In this document: piece by piece, positions 44,484 to 52,007 of the stretch
How positions within the stretch are numbered: position 1 is the stretch's first letter
How the letters are laid out: every line of letters begins with the position of its first letter
Assembly (NCBI RefSeq): GCF_024741135.1
Contig: NZ_JANSUY010000021.1
Location: 1-64,000 of the forward strand
Length of the DNA: 64,000 bases
Direction of reading: 5' to 3'
Source: Aquiflexum gelatinilyticum
GTDB taxonomy: Bacteria; Bacteroidota; Bacteroidia; Cytophagales; Cyclobacteriaceae
Program-made: the position numbers and the translations under genes
The notes under the pieces: model-generated
Databases searched by the model: none
Told to the model about the DNA's origin: nothing
What the model saw: only the letters and a program-made list of their open reading frames with translations

Positions 44484-45080
44484 TTATTTGGTTTTCCCAA
44501 TCAACTTTTGATAATCTTCGATGGTTACCATCACAGCGTTTTTCTCCTTTTCATCCTCCCATAAAGGAATCCAGCTCTCATTTACCAAAATTTCAAAAAT
44601 GGCATTATCTAAAAGTAAAGGAGTAATTTTTTGTGCAAATTCAAAATGCGCAAATTTATCGCCTCCTTTAAAGGTAATTTCCCCTTCCTGATTTTTTTCA
44701 GGACCAAGCCACTTAATACGGATAGGAAGATCTTCAAAATTGGGTTCTAAAAATATATAGGCTTCGTCATTGACTTGATTGAGAATGATAGAAAAAACAA
44801 GGGTTGGCTCCTCTGGATTTTTCGCACGCTTTCCATGCCGGTAGACAGTCATTTTTGCATCTCTCCGGTTTTCTATATCATAATATGCCGACCGTACATT
44901 CTTGAAATAAATTCTTTCTGAATCGGTCATTCTCATCGGACTCGGTTCCTTCCCTGAGTTGTTGGCTCTTTTCTCATTGAAAAATGACATCACCAAAACA
45001 AAAACCAAAGATCCTATTCCGAAGATTTTCAATAATCGAATCAGTTCCGGTGATAGGGTGTCTTTGTTATTTTTTGCCAT
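44484..45080 (-). CDS. Hypothetical protein with one membrane anchor
   Basis: A 198-residue protein with a single hydrophobic segment at about 18-36, a charged linker and a C-terminal domain of about 150 residues rich in beta strands (LVFSIILNQVNDEAYIFLEP, IRIKWLGPEKNQEGEITFKGGDKFAHFEF). No cleavage site is evident, so it is probably an inner-membrane protein with a periplasmic domain. I do not recognise the family. It lies alone on the minus strand, downstream of the SDR gene by about 130 nt. Confidence 0.65.
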   Translation of the reverse strand: MAKNNKDTLSPELIRLLKIFGIGSLVFVLVMSFFNEKRANNSGKEPSPMRMTDSERIYFKNVRSAYYDIENRRDAKMTVYRHGKRAKNPEEPTLVFSIILNQVNDEAYIFLEPNFEDLPIRIKWLGPEKNQEGEITFKGGDKFAHFEFAQKITPLLLDNAIFEILVNESWIPLWEDEKEKNAVMVTIEDYQKLIGKTK

Positions 45081-45209
45081 GGCAAAGTAATTGAGGACCT
45101 AAATTTTCAGAGAAATCCGAAAACCATTAAGCCAATAATAAAATCCTAAAAAGAATTGGTAAAGAAAATTATATCTACTTTATATCAATTTATATCTACC
45201 ATATATCAT

Positions 45210-45968
45210 TTAATGTACATAGGAACCGGCATTGATATCTATCGTGCAGCCGGTAGCATGGTCCGCAAGACCTGAGCATAATAAAGTCACCATCGGGGCA
45301 ATATCCTTTGGTTCGGTTAATTGATTAAGGGCAATGTCGTTCAATGCAAATTCCTCACCATATTGAGAAAGGATTTCATTGGCCATGTCAGTCCTAGTAA
45401 ACCCAGGTGCTATTAGAAAAGCCTTGATACCTTCTTTTCCATAATACCTGGCGATTGATCTGGTATAACTCACGATAGCGGCCTTGGAAGCAGCGTAAGC
45501 CAGATAATCAGGCGTATCTCCTCTAAATGCCGCACGGGAAGAAATGTTTACTATTCTTCCGTTTTTATTTTGGCGGGCATGCTCGATAAATTCCCTGCTG
45601 ATAATGGCCAGGGCATGGATATTAACATCCATGGTTTTATGCCAGACATCCATCCATTCTGCGGTGGGGGCATTGTCTGGAATTCCGATTGCGATACCGG
45701 CATTGTTTACCACTGCGTCGATTTTCCCATAGTTCCTGATGAGTTCTGGTATCCAACCTTTAACCGATTCTAGGTCAGATAAGTCACACGGAACAAGGTG
45801 TGAAGGGTTTGGTAAAGAATCTTGAAGTTTTTTTGCTTCAGTAACATTCTTGTTGAAATGGAGTAAAACTTCTGCTCCGGATTTTGAAAGTTGGGAGGCA
45901 ATGGCTGCTCCTATACCACGGGAAGCTCCTGTAACAAGGATTCGATGGTTACTTAGGTCTATGTTCAT
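45210..45968 (-). CDS. SDR-family oxidoreductase, FabG-like
   Basis: A 252-residue short-chain dehydrogenase. The cofactor motif TGASRGIGAAIA is near residues 13-24, NNAG in the middle, and the catalytic set S in VNISSRAAF, Y-x3-K in YAASKAAIVSY. The C-terminal block IAPMVTLLCSGLADHATGCTIDINAGSYVH is typical of 3-oxoacyl-ACP-reductase-like SDRs. Real substrate unknown; it is not beside fatty acid genes. It follows the RES-domain gene on the same strand with a 12-nt gap, so it may be read from the same transcript as the toxin-antitoxin pair. Confidence 0.9.
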   Translation of the reverse strand: MNIDLSNHRILVTGASRGIGAAIASQLSKSGAEVLLHFNKNVTEAKKLQDSLPNPSHLVPCDLSDLESVKGWIPELIRNYGKIDAVVNNAGIAIGIPDNAPTAEWMDVWHKTMDVNIHALAIISREFIEHARQNKNGRIVNISSRAAFRGDTPDYLAYAASKAAIVSYTRSIARYYGKEGIKAFLIAPGFTRTDMANEILSQYGEEFALNDIALNQLTEPKDIAPMVTLLCSGLADHATGCTIDINAGSYVH

Positions 45969-45980
45969 AAGGATTAAATT

Positions 45981-46439
45981 CTAATAATTGATTTCAAAAT
46001 TTACGGTTTCCTGGGATACTATTTTTACGGTTTGAGTAAAATCAGGATGCAAAGGATTGATCAAGAGGTTATGTTCAATGGGAAAAGAACTTGCAGGAAT
46101 CCTTCCGGAGGGTATCTGTAAAGCAACAGATGCCATCTGTCTCGCCCAGTAATTTCCCAATTGCTGTGTGCTGACCGGATGGGGACGTCTTTTCCAATCT
46201 GAAGGCCAGTCAGAAGGTTCCAAATAAGGGATTTCCCCTGAGATTTCCATGGTAACCAATGACCAGGATGCCTGACTTACAGTAGGGCCTTTGATGCTGA
46301 GCAATTCCAAAAAGTTAAGGGAAATTTGGTTGCAGGCATAAATCAAAGGCGTACCATAAGGATTCCATCTACCTGCCCCCAATCCAAAGCCCAATGGACT
46401 TCTTCCGGGCAGATTTTCTATAAGTCGGTAGTATTTCAA
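45981..46439 (-). CDS. RES-domain toxin
   Basis: A 152-residue protein of the RES family, whose members destroy NAD+ by phosphorolysis or hydrolysis and stop growth. The invariant Arg, Glu and Ser are visible: R of AGRWNPYGTPLIYAC (GRWN motif), E in LNFLELLS, and the serine of the later LGNYWARQMASVALQIPSGRIPASSFPIEHNLLINP region. It lies 8 nt downstream of its antitoxin gene, the usual order for RES-Xre modules. An ADP-ribosyltransferase-like fold is expected. Confidence 0.93.
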   Translation of the reverse strand: MKYYRLIENLPGRSPLGFGLGAGRWNPYGTPLIYACNQISLNFLELLSIKGPTVSQASWSLVTMEISGEIPYLEPSDWPSDWKRRPHPVSTQQLGNYWARQMASVALQIPSGRIPASSFPIEHNLLINPLHPDFTQTVKIVSQETVNFEINY

Positions 46440-46447
46440 AATGGAGA

Positions 46448-46918
46448 TTACATAAAATTACCCCAAGACAAAGCTTCTAAAGCTTCCTCTACTAATTCCA
46501 AACCATAAGGATCCCGCATCATATCAGCAGGAATCCTGTCTCCCAATGAGACATTTGAGGTGTGGAGCCATTCAGAAAACAACGCCTCAGATCCAAAAAT
46601 CCGGACTCCTTTAAATACGATCTTATCCATATCCATGATACTTTTGGTAAGCAATCGGGTCAATGTCTTGTCTTCTTTTTTCCAACGGGATAGTGTGCTT
46701 GGATCCACCTCCATAAGCTCTGACACATCATGCTGACTGTAACCCAAATAGTCAAACAACGGCTTGGTATCTGCAAAAGACATCGAAACCTCCATATAAG
46801 CACTTGGCTCTGCAACCTTATCATTTGGCGCTTTGAAAAAGTATTGGGAAGCAAATAAATCCGGAACATCGGATGTATCCCGGTAACCTGAGAGTGAATA
46901 AGTGTAACTGATGGTCAT
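46448..46918 (-). CDS. Xre/MbcA/ParS-type antitoxin of the RES toxin
   Basis: A 156-residue antitoxin with an Xre-like helix-turn-helix in the middle (LFDYLGYSQHDVSELMEVDPSTLSRWKKEDKTLTRLLTKSIMDMDKIVFKG) and a C-terminal MbcA/ParS toxin-binding domain ending in PADMMRDPYGLELVEEALEALSWG. It neutralises RES and represses the promoter at 46942-46995. The gene is first in the operon, followed after 8 nt by the RES gene. Confidence 0.92.
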   Translation of the reverse strand: MTISYTYSLSGYRDTSDVPDLFASQYFFKAPNDKVAEPSAYMEVSMSFADTKPLFDYLGYSQHDVSELMEVDPSTLSRWKKEDKTLTRLLTKSIMDMDKIVFKGVRIFGSEALFSEWLHTSNVSLGDRIPADMMRDPYGLELVEEALEALSWGNFM

Positions 46919-46941
46919 AGCTGATCCATTGATATCCTCTT

Positions 46942-46995
46942 CAAAGATAATAAGATTTTGTTATTTGCAATAATATTATATTGCATTTGCAATAA
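46942..46995 (-). promoter_or_regulatory. Promoter and operator of the RES-Xre operon
   Basis: On the minus strand: TTG at 46970-46968 and TATCTTTG at 46949-46942, spacer 18. The -33 element lies inside the perfect inverted repeat TGCAATA (46966-46972) / TATTGCA (46979-46985). A second copy of TTTGCAATAA starts 22 bases away at 46986, so the site may bind two antitoxin dimers on one face of the helix. Confidence 0.65.
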
Positions 46996-46997
46996 AT

Positions 46998-47471
46998 TTA
47001 CAGAATCTTCTTAATATCTTCTGATTGTAAGTTACAGTTGATCCAACCGCTGTCGAGTTCAGCCCCGTATTTTTGGTAGAAGTTGATTGCAGGAGTATTC
47101 CAATCCAAAACCTGCCACATCATGCCGGTACAATTGGCCTCGATACATTTCAGCATCGTGCGGTCAAATAACAATTTGCCTGCACCATGACCTCTTTCGG
47201 TTTCTGTGACCACGATATCTTCCAAGTATAGCCGCTTTCCTTTCCAGGTACTGTAGCGGTAATAAAATATAGAAATACCAATGATTTCACCTGTGGAATT
47301 CTTTTCTGCAACAAAAAGTCCATATATGGGATTTGGTCCAAATCCGTCTTCCTGCATCATTTCCAATGTATTGGTTACTTGCTCAGGGGCTTTTTCGTAA
47401 AGAGCAAGTTCTTTGACCAGTTCCAAAACCCTTGGCAGGTCTTCTATTTTTCCTTCTCTGATGGTATACAT
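46998..47471 (-). CDS. GNAT-family N-acetyltransferase (diamine-acetyltransferase-like)
   Basis: A 157-residue GNAT enzyme resembling spermidine/thialysine acetyltransferases. Landmarks: IREGKIEDLPRVLELVKELALYEKAPEQV at the N-terminus, the central YYRYSTWKGKRLYLEDIVVTETERGHGAGKLLFD with the acetyl-CoA loop (RGHGAGKLL), and the C-terminal WNTPAINFYQKYGAEL with the catalytic tyrosine. The usual substrates of this subgroup are polyamines or lysine analogues. It sits upstream of the RES-Xre promoter on the same strand; whether the two are transcribed together is unclear. Confidence 0.92.
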   Translation of the reverse strand: MYTIREGKIEDLPRVLELVKELALYEKAPEQVTNTLEMMQEDGFGPNPIYGLFVAEKNSTGEIIGISIFYYRYSTWKGKRLYLEDIVVTETERGHGAGKLLFDRTMLKCIEANCTGMMWQVLDWNTPAINFYQKYGAELDSGWINCNLQSEDIKKIL

Positions 47472-47583
47472 GATGGAAAATTACCAAAAAACACAAAGGC
47501 AAAAAATCAATTTATATATTTGGATATATGGCGCTTTGGTAAGGTGCCATATACGAACCAGAATACCTAACCTTGATAGAATC

Positions 47584-48354
47584 ATGTTTTTAGCGATTGA
47601 CGCCGGCAATACCAACATTACCTTTGGGTTTTTTGATGAAGATTTAAAAAAATGGATCCATGAGTTCCGGATCAATACCCTGAAAGAACTTACCGTACTT
47701 CATATTGAAAGAGAGATTCATCTGTTTTTTTTAGAAAATGGTATCAAAACAGATAAAATCACGGCTATTGGTATTTCATCTGTTGTGCCCGAAATCAATC
47801 CCATTTTACAACAATTCTGCAAAGAATATCTTGAAAAAAAGTGCTATCTAATTCATGGAAAAAGCTACCAAAAACTAGCGGTAAGCACTTCTAGGCCAAA
47901 TGAAATCGGTACCGACCTGATGTGTAACGTGACTGCAGCGTTCAATAGATTCAAATCTGCAACAATTATCGTGGACTTTGGAACCGCCCTGACCTTTTCT
48001 GTGGTCGGAAATGAAGGAAAAGTTTTGGGCGTCAACATTGCCCCCGGACTGAAAACGGCGATCAAATCCTTGTTTACCAATACTTCGAAATTGCCGGAAG
48101 TGGAGTTGAAATTGCCCGAATCTGCTTTGGGGAAAAACACCATCCATTCCATTCAGGCAGGAATTCTTTATGGTTATTCCTCTCTTGTAAAGGGAATGCT
48201 TGAAACCATTCAAAATGAGTTGGGCTATTCCTGTCACATCATTGCCACAGGAGGACTCTCTTCCATCATCTCCACTTTGGAAGGATCATTTGAAGTTATC
48301 GACCGCAACCTTACCTTAGAAGGGATCCGCCTCATCACTTTGGCAAATCAATGA
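47584..48354 (+). CDS. coaX: Type III pantothenate kinase
   Basis: A 256-residue ASKHA-fold kinase that phosphorylates pantothenate, the first step of coenzyme A synthesis. The ATG at 47584 starts the family MFLAIDAGNTNITFGFF (the P-loop-like DAGNTN); the longer upstream reading was rejected. Further blocks: GTDLMCNVTAAF, TIIVDFGTALTFSVVG with the catalytic-type aspartate, and the PGLKTAIKSLFTNTSKLPEV region. Type III enzymes are the usual form in Bacteroidota. Its stop overlaps the 3' end of the opposite-strand M23 gene. Confidence 0.94.
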   Translation: MFLAIDAGNTNITFGFFDEDLKKWIHEFRINTLKELTVLHIEREIHLFFLENGIKTDKITAIGISSVVPEINPILQQFCKEYLEKKCYLIHGKSYQKLAVSTSRPNEIGTDLMCNVTAAFNRFKSATIIVDFGTALTFSVVGNEGKVLGVNIAPGLKTAIKSLFTNTSKLPEVELKLPESALGKNTIHSIQAGILYGYSSLVKGMLETIQNELGYSCHIIATGGLSSIISTLEGSFEVIDRNLTLEGIRLITLANQ

Positions 48355-49031
48355 CCGATCATGATCGCAGGATCAGGACAGATTGTTTTGAATTTGTCAA
48401 TATCCCGATGTGAACATACTCCCGGAAAATCACCATGATTTCCCATCAAGTCCCACATTAATTGAAAATGCAAGTGCGGGGGCCAATCTCCGTTTTCAGG
48501 AAAGGGGCCGAGATGGCAAAATTTTTCTCCTTTGGAAATGGCTTGACCAATTTTTAGATGTACCAAATCACTTTTGGCTAAGTGACCATACAAACTGAAA
48601 AATACTGTCCCTTTGATTTTATGCTGTAAAATGATGGTCGGGCCATAGTTACCAAAACCTGCATTGTCATGGAAACTGTGGACCATGGCATCCAATGGCG
48701 CAAATACCGGGGTTCCTGCCTCCCCCCAGATATCCACGCCCATATGGATATCCCGGAAATCTGATTCTTGCGTTGCAAAAACTGCACTCCTGCTGTAAAT
48801 GACACGGTGTTCGAAATATCCACCATGGCCAAACCTTTTTCCGGCCTTTTCCAGCAATCCAAAAACATAGCGGTTAAAAGTTTCTGTATTGGAAATATCA
48901 ACAGTTGGCAATTCTTTATTTTTAGGAGAAAAGTCCATTTTGATGGAATTGGAAGCATCCAACCATTTTCCCATTACCGGAAAAATCGAAACATCCAACA
49001 GTAAGTTTTCTAAAGAAGGCATGGCTTTCAT
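48348..49031 (-). CDS. M23-family metallopeptidase (LytM-like)
   Basis: A 227-residue protein with an M23 domain in the second half. Zinc ligands are seen in HMGVDIWGEAGTPVFAPLDAMVHSF (H..D) and in PPHLHFQL (HLH). The family cleaves peptidoglycan cross-bridges or acts as an EnvC-like activator. No signal peptide is evident: the N-terminus (MKAMPSLENLLLD) is only weakly hydrophobic, so the protein may be cytoplasmic, which is unusual. It is divergent from the dehydratase gene and overlaps coaX by seven bases at its 3' end. Confidence 0.88.
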   Translation of the reverse strand: MKAMPSLENLLLDVSIFPVMGKWLDASNSIKMDFSPKNKELPTVDISNTETFNRYVFGLLEKAGKRFGHGGYFEHRVIYSRSAVFATQESDFRDIHMGVDIWGEAGTPVFAPLDAMVHSFHDNAGFGNYGPTIILQHKIKGTVFFSLYGHLAKSDLVHLKIGQAISKGEKFCHLGPFPENGDWPPHLHFQLMWDLMGNHGDFPGVCSHRDIDKFKTICPDPAIMIGH

Positions 49032-49087
49032 TTTGCTGCAAGATAAAAATTTTGTCAGTTTTAAGACCTTCGCTTATCTTTATTTCC

Positions 49088-50044
49088 ATGAATGACATTA
49101 CTGTGTTTCCCACTATTGATGATATCATGGCTGCGCATCAAAGAATCCAGCCATTTATCCATCGTACACCTATCCTGACATCTGAAGCCATCAACCAAAT
49201 CGCAGGTTGTGAGATTTATTTCAAATGTGAGAACTTCCAAAAAGTAGGTGCTTTCAAAGCCCGCGGTGCTGCCAATGCAGTAATGAAACTGACTGAGGAG
49301 CAAAAGGTAAATGGCGTTGCCACCCACTCAAGCGGCAATCATGCCGCAGCTTTGGCAAGGGCTGCGTCTGTCGCAGGGATCAAGTCCTACATTGTCATGC
49401 CTTCTAATGCACCCGAAATCAAGAAAAAGGCTGTAGCAGGTTATGGTGGTGAAATCATAGAATGTGAACCTACATTGATTGCAAGAGAAACCACCCTGAA
49501 GGAAGTAGTGGCAAGAACAGGAGCGGTTTTTATACCTCCTTATGACTATTTGGATGTGATAGAAGGACAAGCGACATGTGCACTAGAAATGTGGGAAGAA
49601 GGGATTCCTTTTGATACAGTGATGGCACCGGTAGGCGGCGGGGGATTGCTCAGCGGAACCGCGCTGACTTCAAAGTATATTTCCCCAAAAACAAACGTCA
49701 TTGCCGGAGAACCAGAGGGAGCCGATGATGCTTCCCGCTCATTCAAAGCAAAAGAATTGATTCCGATGGTCGGTCCCAAAACCATTGCCGATGGCTTACT
49801 TACTTCCCTTGGAAAGATCAATTTTGAGATCATCATGGAATATGTCGACGACATCCTCACGGTCAGTGAAGCAGAAATCATCGAGGCGATGCGCCTTGTC
49901 TATGAAAGGATGAAAATCATCATTGAGCCAAGCTGTGCTGTACCTTTGGCTGCATTACTGAAAAACAAAGAAAGATTCAAGGGTCAAAAAGTAGGTATTA
50001 TCCTTTCGGGAGGAAATGTGGATTTGGGAAAATTGCCTTTTTGA
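49088..50044 (+). CDS. PLP-dependent threonine/serine dehydratase or racemase
   Basis: A 318-residue fold-type II PLP enzyme. The lysine that binds PLP is K57 in FKARGA; the phosphate loop is GGGGLLSG, and SSGNHAAALA is the loop that holds the PLP phosphate or substrate. The chain ends after the catalytic domain and lacks the ACT regulatory domain of biosynthetic IlvA, so it looks like serine racemase, threo-3-hydroxyaspartate dehydratase or a catabolic dehydratase. The ATG at 49088 was chosen (12 residues later than the longest reading). Confidence 0.9.
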   Translation: MNDITVFPTIDDIMAAHQRIQPFIHRTPILTSEAINQIAGCEIYFKCENFQKVGAFKARGAANAVMKLTEEQKVNGVATHSSGNHAAALARAASVAGIKSYIVMPSNAPEIKKKAVAGYGGEIIECEPTLIARETTLKEVVARTGAVFIPPYDYLDVIEGQATCALEMWEEGIPFDTVMAPVGGGGLLSGTALTSKYISPKTNVIAGEPEGADDASRSFKAKELIPMVGPKTIADGLLTSLGKINFEIIMEYVDDILTVSEAEIIEAMRLVYERMKIIIEPSCAVPLAALLKNKERFKGQKVGIILSGGNVDLGKLPF

Positions 50045-50061
50045 TTTATTTGGTACTAATT

Positions 50062-50331
50062 CTAATAATGAAATCTACACTGTATAATGATGCATTTCTG
50101 GTCAATTCCTTTTGTTCCAGTTATTAAGTAAACTAACCTGTGTTCACCGGTAATTCTTCTAGACCAATATCCTTTCAATCCAAATTTTAGCGGTTCCGGT
50201 TTCCCAATTCCATTAAAAGGGTCTTGTCTTATGGCTTTGATGAGTATTTTGATTTTTAGAACTATATCTCTATCATATTCTATCCAATATGAAAAATCCT
50301 CCCAACCATGAGATGTAAATTCTATATTCAT
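50062..50331 (-). CDS. YoeB/Txe-type mRNA interferase toxin
   Basis: An 89-residue RelE-superfamily toxin of the YoeB/Txe type. Diagnostic blocks are FTSHGWEDFSYWIEYDRDIVLKIKILIKAIRQDPFNGIGKPEPLKF, GYWSRRITGEHRLVYLI and the C-terminal QCRFHY with the catalytic histidine-tyrosine pair. It cleaves mRNA at the ribosome unless bound by its antitoxin. The gene is 15 nt downstream of the antitoxin gene on the minus strand. Confidence 0.95.
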   Translation of the reverse strand: MNIEFTSHGWEDFSYWIEYDRDIVLKIKILIKAIRQDPFNGIGKPEPLKFGLKGYWSRRITGEHRLVYLITGTKGIDQKCIIIQCRFHY

Positions 50332-50346
50332 TATCCTAAAAAAATT

Positions 50347-50598
50347 TTAATCAATTTCAAAGGCAACAGTCTTTCCCGATTTGGATTGTTCGATTGATTC
50401 TTGAAGCCTATTTCTATTGGCATCAGTCGAAAGTAGGTATTCGGTTTCTTTCAAGGCATTATATTCTTTGATGGACATTATTACAACAGCTTCTTCCTCT
50501 GTGTTTCTAGGGACAATAATCACATCCATACTTTTTGAGACATAATCAAAATACTCTTTCATGTCTTTTCTCAACGTGGAAATGGAAATTGCTTTCAT
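50347..50598 (-). CDS. YefM/Phd-type antitoxin
   Basis: An 83-residue Phd/YefM antitoxin. The N-terminal DNA-binding part begins [32 protein letters not shown], and the C-terminal acidic tail binds the toxin. The protein represses its own promoter as a toxin-antitoxin complex. It is the first gene of the operon, followed after 15 nt by the YoeB-type toxin gene. Confidence 0.95.
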   Translation of the reverse strand: MKAISISTLRKDMKEYFDYVSKSMDVIIVPRNTEEEAVVIMSIKEYNALKETEYLLSTDANRNRLQESIEQSKSGKTVAFEID

Positions 50599-50614
50599 AT
50601 AAGTTAATTTTATC

Positions 50615-50646
50615 TTGTACGTTTTTATGTACGTAATTTAGTACAA
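50615..50646 (-). promoter_or_regulatory. Operator region of the YefM-YoeB operon
   Basis: Three GTAC-centred elements: TTGTAC at 50615-50620, TGTAC at 50628-50632, GTACAA at 50641-50646, spaced about 13 bases. The outer two form an inverted pair. They lie just upstream of the antitoxin ATG. A good -7 element was not found, so only the operator is supported. Confidence 0.5.
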
Positions 50647-50697
50647 AAATATCATTTTTAATTCAATTTAGAGAGATAAAAATATACTAAAAATTAA

Positions 50698-50722
50698 CCC
50701 CCATTTTTTCGAAAAATGGGGG
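50698..50722 (-). terminator. Terminator-like hairpin downstream of slyD
   Basis: An 11-bp stem of CCCCCATTTTT at 50698-50708 and its complement at 50712-50722, three-base loop. It follows slyD on the minus strand; the A-rich plus-strand DNA before it would give a weak U tract. Confidence 0.7.
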
Positions 50723-50740
50723 CGAAATTGTCAATGGTAA

Positions 50741-51253
50741 TCAATGATGATGTCCACCTTCACCATGCACATGACCATGGTCAATTTCTTCTGGTGAAGC
50801 ATCCCTGACGGATATTATTTCCCCTTCAAAGTAGAGATCCAACCCCGCCAACGGCGAATTGAAATCCATATGTACTCCTCTAAAATCAATCTTGGTGATT
50901 TCTCCCCTTAGCTGATTCCCCTGATCATCCTGCATCGGAACAACCTGTCCGATCCTTAGGGAATTCTTGGCTTTTTTACCGTCCTCTTTGAAGTTGGCCT
51001 TTGGGACGATCACTTTTTTACTTTCGTCATAGTCACCATAGCCGTGTTCGAAATCTATAAAAACCTCAAACTTATCCCCTGCTTCTTTGCCTTCAAAAGC
51101 AGCTTCCAAAGCCGGGAGTACGTGACCTGTGCCAAAAAGAAAATGAAAAGCCTGCTCTTTTTTTACACTTTCAAAATGCTCCTTCCCGTTTTCCCCGTCG
51201 TCGACATGCAGCTCATAGCTGATAGCCACAACTTTGTTTTTCTCTATTTTCAT
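50741..51253 (-). CDS. slyD: FKBP-type peptidyl-prolyl isomerase, SlyD-like
   Basis: A protein of about 170 residues: the FKBP domain with an inserted flap is read from KVVAISYELHVDDGENG to the end of DLYFEGEIISVRDASPEE, with FLFGTGHVLPALEAAFEGKEAGDKFEV holding family residues. The C-terminus is histidine-rich (HGHVHGEGGHHH), the metal-binding tail of SlyD. It is a cytoplasmic chaperone and prolyl isomerase that also binds nickel or zinc. The start at 51253 (MKIEKN) was preferred over one six residues earlier. Confidence 0.92.
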   Translation of the reverse strand: MKIEKNKVVAISYELHVDDGENGKEHFESVKKEQAFHFLFGTGHVLPALEAAFEGKEAGDKFEVFIDFEHGYGDYDESKKVIVPKANFKEDGKKAKNSLRIGQVVPMQDDQGNQLRGEITKIDFRGVHMDFNSPLAGLDLYFEGEIISVRDASPEEIDHGHVHGEGGHHH

Positions 51254-51372
51254 GATATTGTTGGTTGACATTTTTTTTCAAATTAAGCCAAAATTGAAGA
51301 AACGCGTTCAGCAAAAACAGGAAATCATTGGATTTCATTTCTAACTTTATTGAGTAATAAAACCTGGCAATC

Positions 51373-51957
51373 ATGAAATGGATGAAATTTTCAAATGAAA
51401 AAACCGATTTTCTTGTAAAGAATATCCTGAAAGGCTTTTTCTTTTTGGCAATCTTGATTCTCATTTTTTATCTCCTCAGAAGAGGGACCACCGAGGAAGA
51501 CCGTTTGCTTTGGTTTGGATCAATTTACAATAATCCATATTTGGTTTTGGCAGTTTTTGTCGGATCAGAGATAATATTCGGGATCATCCCCCCTGAGATT
51601 TTTATGCTATGGTCGATGGAAACCGGGTATTTAGGGCCCTATTTTCTCAGTATAGGCACGCTCTCTCTTATCTCATATGCGGCAGGATTTCTGAATTTTA
51701 CTATTGGAAAGTTCCTCAAAGGAAAAGTCGGATGGCTAAATGGAGAAAACAAATACCTCAAAAAATACCAAAAAATGTTTGAACAGTATGGAAGCTATTT
51801 GGTGATTGTGGCTTCCGTCACGCCAATACCATTTTCCGCTGTAGCATTGCTTGCTGGTGCAGGTGGACTTGACAAAACAATTTACCTCCTCTATAGCCTT
51901 TTCAGGATATTGAGGTATTTTGTTTACGCTTATATACTTTGGATGATTGAGATGTAA
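51373..51957 (+). CDS. DedA/VTT-domain membrane protein
   Basis: A 194-residue membrane protein of the SNARE-associated/VTT (DedA-like) superfamily. The helical region IFGIIPPEIFMLWSMETGYLGPYFLSIGTLSLISYAAGFLNFTIGKFLKGKVG and the later IVASVTPIPFSAVALLAGAGGLDKTIYLLYSLFRILRYFVYAYILW, with the F-x2-R-x2-R-like turn, are family marks. Such proteins are lipid scramblases or transporters in the inner membrane. It is read into the uvrA gene, whose own promoter lies at its 3' side. Confidence 0.85.
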   Translation: MKWMKFSNEKTDFLVKNILKGFFFLAILILIFYLLRRGTTEEDRLLWFGSIYNNPYLVLAVFVGSEIIFGIIPPEIFMLWSMETGYLGPYFLSIGTLSLISYAAGFLNFTIGKFLKGKVGWLNGENKYLKKYQKMFEQYGSYLVIVASVTPIPFSAVALLAGAGGLDKTIYLLYSLFRILRYFVYAYILWMIEM

Positions 51958-51994
51958 ACTTTCCAACAAATTACCTTTTGAGCTGTTGTTTGGG

Positions 51995-52002
51995 TAACTT
52001 TG
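51995..52002 (+). promoter_or_regulatory. -7 promoter element of uvrA
   Basis: TAACTTTG ends five bases before the ATG at 52008, suggesting a leaderless mRNA. The -33 match (TTTTG ending at 51980) is at a short spacing of 14, so this call is weaker than that for glyS. Confidence 0.4.
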
Positions 52003-52007
52003 CATTT

